Shown here: piece after piece, positions 59,744-64,000 of the stretch
Numbering within the stretch: the stretch's first letter is position 1
How the letters are laid out: each line of letters opens with the position of its first letter
Origin: Ruminococcus sp. HUN007
GTDB lineage: Bacteria > Bacillota > Clostridia > Oscillospirales > Ruminococcaceae
NCBI RefSeq assembly: GCF_000712055.1
Contig: NZ_JOOA01000002.1
Location: 1,488,001-1,552,000 of the forward strand
Reading direction: 5' to 3'
Length of the DNA: 64,000 nucleotides
The notes under the pieces: model-generated
What the model saw: only the letters and a program-made list of their open reading frames with translations
What the model was told of the DNA's origin: nothing
Databases searched by the model: none
Translations under genes and position numbers: made by a program

Positions 59744-62037
59744 CAGTCGCCTGCACCTCCGTCTTCTCTAAGATAGTCGTCAAGAACCCAGGTTTTGCTG
59801 CCCGAAACAACAGTTCCGGCGGAAAGATCAGTCTTCATTACTGTACCGTCCGAATAAACCGTGGTTATGACATCCCCGTTCACCGTATAGTCTGTAATAT
59901 ACTCATCCTTTACATCTGACAGTATATCAGTTATGAACTTCTGGCTTCTGCATGCATAACCGCTCCAGAAACCGCTGTCAGCATAGAAATATTTATCGTA
60001 CTCAGTATCCTTGAGTTCACTTGTTTCAGTGCCTGTAAGATCAAACCGTAGTCCGCTTCCTGCAGAAGCCGCCATAAGTATAAGCTTTTCGGGATCGGCA
60101 TCACCGTTTACTGAAGTGGATGAATACGGGATAAGTCCGTGAAGAACAAGCTGATAAAAAGGCAGATCACCGTCAAAAATATCATATCCGCTTGAACGGA
60201 GCGGAACATCCGAAATATGATCGGTGTATCCGAACGCATAGGCGGAAGCGCCTCTTGAGTATACGAAACCGATATCTTCGTCAAATTTCTGAAGTCCGTC
60301 GCAGATGTATTTTTCCGCAACGCACCGTTCAATATGTTTCTTTCCGTAATCGCCGTAAAGGACTGTGGTTATCTCGCCCGGACATATGCCGTTCAGTGAT
60401 CTTCTGCAGTAGCCCGTGGTTATATCATTGAATATGCCCGGGAAAACCGCAGGTGAAAGCAGTGACTGCGGCTTCTTCTGTCCGTCCTTCGTTCCGTAGG
60501 CGAGACTGAATTTTATCTGCTTCGAATACTGGCCCGATGCACGCATTGCCGTATCGCTGAACTCCCAGTAACCGTTTCCGGATGAAAACGTAATATTGTT
60601 CACGGCAGGGCAGAACCGTACACCCATACTCATAAACAGTGAAGTCATTTTCCTGAAGCCTTCCTCACCGCCCAGCGTGCGTGAAGGTCTCGCTGAAACA
60701 TCGACCTTTCCTTTAATTCCGTCATCGGTCCAGTTTTCCAGACTTACTATCATTTCACCGGCTCCTCCGTTTCTAAGTTCAGAAACTATCTCACCGGCTT
60801 TTTCAAATGTCGTTACTGCCTTTTTTTTCGTCACGGGAACACCAAGAAACGGTTCTTTGCATGTTACTCCGCCGTAAAGATCGATGCAGAGCGGAAGTCT
60901 GTCGTTCTTCTTTTCCACTTCCTGTTCATCGATAAGATACTGCCGGTACATGGCTGCCACTTCAGCACATCCGGTGTTTCGGCCGCCTGTCGGGAAAAAC
61001 TTCAGTTCAAGTGAATCAGTTCCTATGTCACTGTTTTCAAATACTGTCAGAGGTTCGCTGTTCATGTAGTAAGTGTCGCTGTTTCTGAGAACGAACCTTG
61101 ATGAACACGTATTGTAGCTGCTCTTGTTAAGACCGCTGACTGATGCCTGTATAAGTACATTTGAATCGCCGCGGCTGATAACCGCAAGCATTGCGTTGCC
61201 GTTTTCCTTTACCGATGCATAGACCGGAAGATAAACCTCCTCAGTCCTGTCAGGCGCATACTGCGGAACTGCAGTGATATCTGTTCCGTACACTTTGGCG
61301 GAATATGCACGGGAGCCGGTTTTTCCGTTATTGAAATCTATTTTTGCCCCGCATCCGTCCGGAATAATGTAGTATCCTTTTTCATAGTTTCCTGCCGCCA
61401 TAATGTTAGGCAGAACAGACAGTTCAAGAATTATGCTGCTCTCATCGCCGTCACGCTTTGTCTCTCTGAAAGATGCAGTATCAGCACTCGCACGCAGACA
61501 TTTTTCCTCAAGTGTATACTTTACCGGAATAACAAATCCGGTCAGAGGAAAACGGTAAGTCACTTCCAGCGTGTCACCCTTGATCCTGCAGCTTCGTTTT
61601 GAATTTCTGGCAGAACGAAGAGTCGATCCCGTTCTCTGTTTCGGATCACCGTATACCACAACGAGCGATGACTCCAGTTCCTTCTTCACAGTTGCCTTAG
61701 CCGCAGGATCGCCCTCTGCATTTACAGGTGATGACCACCAGACATACCCGTTCTTTTTGTTTTCAAGCGCAATAAGATCCTCTTCCTCTGAATAAAAAAG
61801 AATAAGATTTTCATTTTCGCAGGCTCTGGTCATCGTCTTAAGGACTTCATTTTCCGTCCTCATGACATAATCTGTGTTTTCGTTATTTTCCCCGGCTTCA
61901 TTTACTTCGGTTTCCGTCACTTCCGCAGCAGACTGTACAGGATCTTCCGTTACCTGTTCAGCAGATATGCAGAACGCCGGTAAAAGCATGCACAAAGCCG
62001 CTGCTGCCGCAGCAGATCTTAAATATTTTTTCTGCAT
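59743..62037 (-). CDS. DUF5696 secreted protein of the sugar ABC cluster
   Basis: A 764-aa exported protein with a signal peptide (LRSAAAAAALCMLLPAFCIS), an acidic spacer, then a long fold with NENLILFYSEEEDLIALENKKNGYVWWS near the start, YIIPDGCGAKIDFNNGK and YGGVTCKEPFLGVPVTKKK in the middle, and SVNGDADPEKLILMAASAGS towards the end. The pattern and neighbourhood match DUF5696 proteins, which are nearly always encoded beside CUT1 permeases in Clostridia and Paenibacillus. The later part resembles glycoside-hydrolase-like barrels, so carbohydrate binding or cleavage is possible, but no catalytic pair can be named. Confidence 0.8.
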   Translation of the reverse strand: MQKKYLRSAAAAAALCMLLPAFCISAEQVTEDPVQSAAEVTETEVNEAGENNENTDYVMRTENEVLKTMTRACENENLILFYSEEEDLIALENKKNGYVWWSSPVNAEGDPAAKATVKKELESSLVVVYGDPKQRTGSTLRSARNSKRSCRIKGDTLEVTYRFPLTGFVIPVKYTLEEKCLRASADTASFRETKRDGDESSIILELSVLPNIMAAGNYEKGYYIIPDGCGAKIDFNNGKTGSRAYSAKVYGTDITAVPQYAPDRTEEVYLPVYASVKENGNAMLAVISRGDSNVLIQASVSGLNKSSYNTCSSRFVLRNSDTYYMNSEPLTVFENSDIGTDSLELKFFPTGGRNTGCAEVAAMYRQYLIDEQEVEKKNDRLPLCIDLYGGVTCKEPFLGVPVTKKKAVTTFEKAGEIVSELRNGGAGEMIVSLENWTDDGIKGKVDVSARPSRTLGGEEGFRKMTSLFMSMGVRFCPAVNNITFSSGNGYWEFSDTAMRASGQYSKQIKFSLAYGTKDGQKKPQSLLSPAVFPGIFNDITTGYCRRSLNGICPGEITTVLYGDYGKKHIERCVAEKYICDGLQKFDEDIGFVYSRGASAYAFGYTDHISDVPLRSSGYDIFDGDLPFYQLVLHGLIPYSSTSVNGDADPEKLILMAASAGSGLRFDLTGTETSELKDTEYDKYFYADSGFWSGYACRSQKFITDILSDVKDEYITDYTVNGDVITTVYSDGTVMKTDLSAGTVVSGSKTWVLDDYLREDGGAGD

Positions 62038-62052
62038 TTCCGCTCACCGCCT

Positions 62053-62682
62053 TTAAACCTTGATCCTGTACTGGATCTCAGTATAGATAGAATAAATAAA
62101 AAGTCCCGCCTTCTGGAAAAGTGAAAGAACAAGCACCAGAAGAAACATCATTATAAACATTGAAACGATCGTAAGAAAAACCGCTGATACCGTCTTTGCC
62201 GCCGTGTACTGATGCACAGTTTTGACCGCATTGAAAAGAAGAACTCCGCTCCACAGTACTGCCGTACCGTAAACACATGAAATAAACACACCCTCGTCAG
62301 CTATGAGCACATTCGACATAAGTGTGGTGATAAACAGAGAAGCCACATACGGTATCAGTGCGTAGGCACTGAAAATACAGATACGGCGCAGCGTGCCCTC
62401 ACCGTCAAGCAGAGTACAGACTGACCAGTTACCGACGACCCAGGCCGCAAACAGTACGATACTCTTTACTATGTAGGGAATTATGTTGAATATCCTGTCA
62501 TAGCTGTCATGAAACTGAAAGCCGTACAGCCTGTCATGGATCACCGTTCCGGCAAAAAACAGAAAAACAATAATAAAAGCGTATTTAAGTGAACCGCTTT
62601 TCTTCCAGCGCATATCCTCAAAACCTTCGAAGGGATGGAATACCGCATGGCTCACCCACTGCTTTTCCGAAAGGTCCATCAT
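62053..62682 (-). CDS. YIP1 family membrane protein
   Basis: About 209 aa. The start MMDLSEKQWVSHAVFHPFEGFEDMRWKK is typical of bacterial YIP1 proteins, and five hydrophobic helices follow (AFIIVFLFFAGTVI; IVKSIVLFAAWVVGNW; ICIFSAYALIPYVASLFI; VLWSGVLLFNAV; FLTIVSMFIMMFLLVLVLSL). The two adjacent ATG codons at 62682 and 62679 overlap the stop of the upstream gene, with GGAGGAAAA before them. YIP1 proteins are common in this type of ABC cluster; their role is unknown. Confidence 0.82.
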   Translation of the reverse strand: MMDLSEKQWVSHAVFHPFEGFEDMRWKKSGSLKYAFIIVFLFFAGTVIHDRLYGFQFHDSYDRIFNIIPYIVKSIVLFAAWVVGNWSVCTLLDGEGTLRRICIFSAYALIPYVASLFITTLMSNVLIADEGVFISCVYGTAVLWSGVLLFNAVKTVHQYTAAKTVSAVFLTIVSMFIMMFLLVLVLSLFQKAGLFIYSIYTEIQYRIKV

Positions 62683-64000
62683 AGAGCTTTTCCTCCTTTC
62701 TGCCGGCTGTCCGTCTTTTTCCTGAAACGCAGTACTGCGCACAGCACCACAGCCGCAGTTATAAGAAATGCAAGCAGCGGAAAATGTTCACTTATCCATT
62801 TTTCACGCGCGCCTTCAAAAGCACGGTCATAGCGCCATCCTGAATCGGCAAGCTTTGCGTATTTCATCGCTTCTTCATATCTGCCCTGATTTATATAGGC
62901 ATCAGCTATTCCGATAAATGCTCTCCGGTAGCTGCCATCTCTTCCAAGCACCTCGAACCACGGTCCGAGAGCCTCGTCGTAATATCCGGCGTTGTAAAGG
63001 CGTTCGGCTTCATGCACTTTCCCGCCGAAATCAGTTTTTTCAAAAACAGTTATGGTATTTTTCTGCGAATCGGAAACGTAAACACATTTTTCCGTTGATT
63101 CAATGGCCGATACCTGTCTGAATGTCCCCGTCTGACTTCCCTTTCCGCCGAAAATAAAAAGCAGTTCGCAGTCTTCATCGTACTGGAACACTCTTCCGTT
63201 GGTGTAGTCGAGACAGTTCATATTACCGTAAGGATCAGTATCAATATCTATAAAAGAATTCTGAGGATAGTCGCTGTAGTCAGCCGTCGGTCTGTCACCG
63301 AATTCCGTGTAGATGCCCTCAAACAGATTGTAACCGGCTGCGTTTACTTTCTTGATCCTGTCAGTGTCCTGGGAAAGCGAGCTGCTGCATGTATAGATAA
63401 AGCCTTTACTATCAATGTCAAACCCTGAAACAGCCGAAGGGACTGTATTTGTCATATACTTACGCATTTCCTCACCGGCAAACAGCTTAAAAAAATGATC
63501 CTTAATGACTTTGCCGGTCTGTCCTACCCTGTTCGCACCGTAAAATCCCCTGAAACTTCCGTCAGGAGAAAACATAACAGCACCGGTATTTACATTTGAG
63601 TCAACTGCGTAGATGAATCCGGCCTTGTCACACAGCACCTTTTTCGGCATGAATGTTACCGCAGTGTACTGGTCTGAATCCGGTCGGGTGATGACAAGAT
63701 CAGTCTTTCCTGTCTGGTCGCAGCGAATAATACGCGAATTATCCGTATCAGCAATGTAGATCATGCCTTCAGCGGAAACGTAAACTCCGCCGGGACTGCT
63801 TAAGACAAGCTTTTCTCCCTCATAATCAAACTCGGTCAGAACAGCAGACGCTCCTTCAAGATCACCGTCAGCTATTATGATACGGTCATTTCCGCTGTCT
63901 GCGATGTAAAATTTTCCGTCCTGCGCTATAAAAAGATCTGAGATCTCTGAAAATCCGGAAATTCCGAGATCTTTTCCGTAAACGCTTCGTACCGCTTCAT
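62679..64000 (-). CDS. NHL-repeat/TPR membrane protein (partial, runs off right edge)
   Basis: At least 440 codons are open, and the reading frame continues beyond the window, so no start is given. NHL beta-propeller blades are clear: GKFYIADSGNDRIIIADGD, GMIYIADTDNSRIIRCDQTG, GFIYAVDSNVNTGAVMFSPD and KCVYVSDSQKNTITVFEKTD. A TPR-like helix pair follows (AERLYNAGYYDEALGPWFEV; FIGIADAYINQGRYEEAMKY), then a C-terminal membrane helix (FPLLAFLITAAVVLCAVLRF) and a short basic tail. The propeller should be outside the cell. Its co-occurrence with YIP1 and DUF5696 is common in Clostridia. Confidence 0.85.
   Translation of the reverse strand, partial: EAVRSVYGKDLGISGFSEISDLFIAQDGKFYIADSGNDRIIIADGDLEGASAVLTEFDYEGEKLVLSSPGGVYVSAEGMIYIADTDNSRIIRCDQTGKTDLVITRPDSDQYTAVTFMPKKVLCDKAGFIYAVDSNVNTGAVMFSPDGSFRGFYGANRVGQTGKVIKDHFFKLFAGEEMRKYMTNTVPSAVSGFDIDSKGFIYTCSSSLSQDTDRIKKVNAAGYNLFEGIYTEFGDRPTADYSDYPQNSFIDIDTDPYGNMNCLDYTNGRVFQYDEDCELLFIFGGKGSQTGTFRQVSAIESTEKCVYVSDSQKNTITVFEKTDFGGKVHEAERLYNAGYYDEALGPWFEVLGRDGSYRRAFIGIADAYINQGRYEEAMKYAKLADSGWRYDRAFEGAREKWISEHFPLLAFLITAAVVLCAVLRFRKKTDSRQKGGKAL

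Overview
The window looks like a chromosome segment of a fibre-degrading, cellulosome-forming Ruminococcus (Clostridia, Oscillospiraceae), closer to the R. flavefaciens / R. champanellensis type than to R. albus. This is inferred from dockerin-bearing GH48 and GH9-CBM3 cellulases, a dockerin-bearing expansin, a cohesin protein, Ser/Pro/Thr linkers and Firmicutes housekeeping order (alaS-HIT-PRT-comEC-holA-RNase M5; Orn/Lys decarboxylase-holB-ricT; CIRCE-htpG). No tRNA, rRNA, CRISPR array or complete insertion sequence was recognised.

Layout. 1-7147 (minus): a housekeeping operon, alaS to an RNase M5-like Toprim gene that leaves the left edge. 7.2-12.5 kb: an accessory zone with a SUFU-domain gene, a small membrane protein, an Rpn-type PD-(D/E)XK gene, a DUF5131-DUF4186 fusion and two decayed AAA ATPase genes, with hairpin repeats between them. 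12.6-22.3 kb (minus): a five-gene, probably co-transcribed island of TIR protein A, SPFH/zinc-ribbon scaffold, small membrane protein, LRR/dockerin-like/SH3 exoprotein and TIR protein B. Both TIR proteins have an N-terminal zinc ribbon, one membrane helix and an extracellular SH3 domain. This is the best candidate for an undescribed system. 22.3-23.2 kb is mostly decayed sequence with one possible 48-aa membrane protein.

23.2-45.5 kb: the envelope and cellulosome region. It holds an L,D-transpeptidase lipoprotein, a VanY-like lipoprotein, two dockerin proteins (one an expansin), a single-cohesin protein with a C-terminal membrane anchor, an ECF sigma factor with a membrane-spanning partner, a Glu/Thr-rich lipoprotein, two tandem GH9-CBM3-dockerin cellulases, a Gld-type ABC operon with a DUF4340 gene, and a dockerin GH48 cellulase behind a strong promoter. 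The enzymes, the cohesin and the sigma pair plausibly form one locus in which secreted dockerin enzymes dock to surface cohesins and wall-remodelling enzymes accommodate the assembly.

45.7-64 kb: an amidase plus BY-kinase-like pair, CIRCE-controlled htpG, the ricT-holB-decarboxylase operon, a PlsC-like acyltransferase behind an NCS1 transporter that appears 5'-truncated, a second Rpn-type gene, and a sugar ABC transporter cluster (two permeases, DUF5696, YIP1, NHL/TPR) that leaves the right edge.

Two dispersed, hairpin-rich repeat families stand out. One is a palindromic MITE-like element of about 110 bp, with three good copies and several fragments. The other is a 3'-end-associated hairpin/terminator element with three copies, one of which carries a copied end of the L,D-transpeptidase gene.
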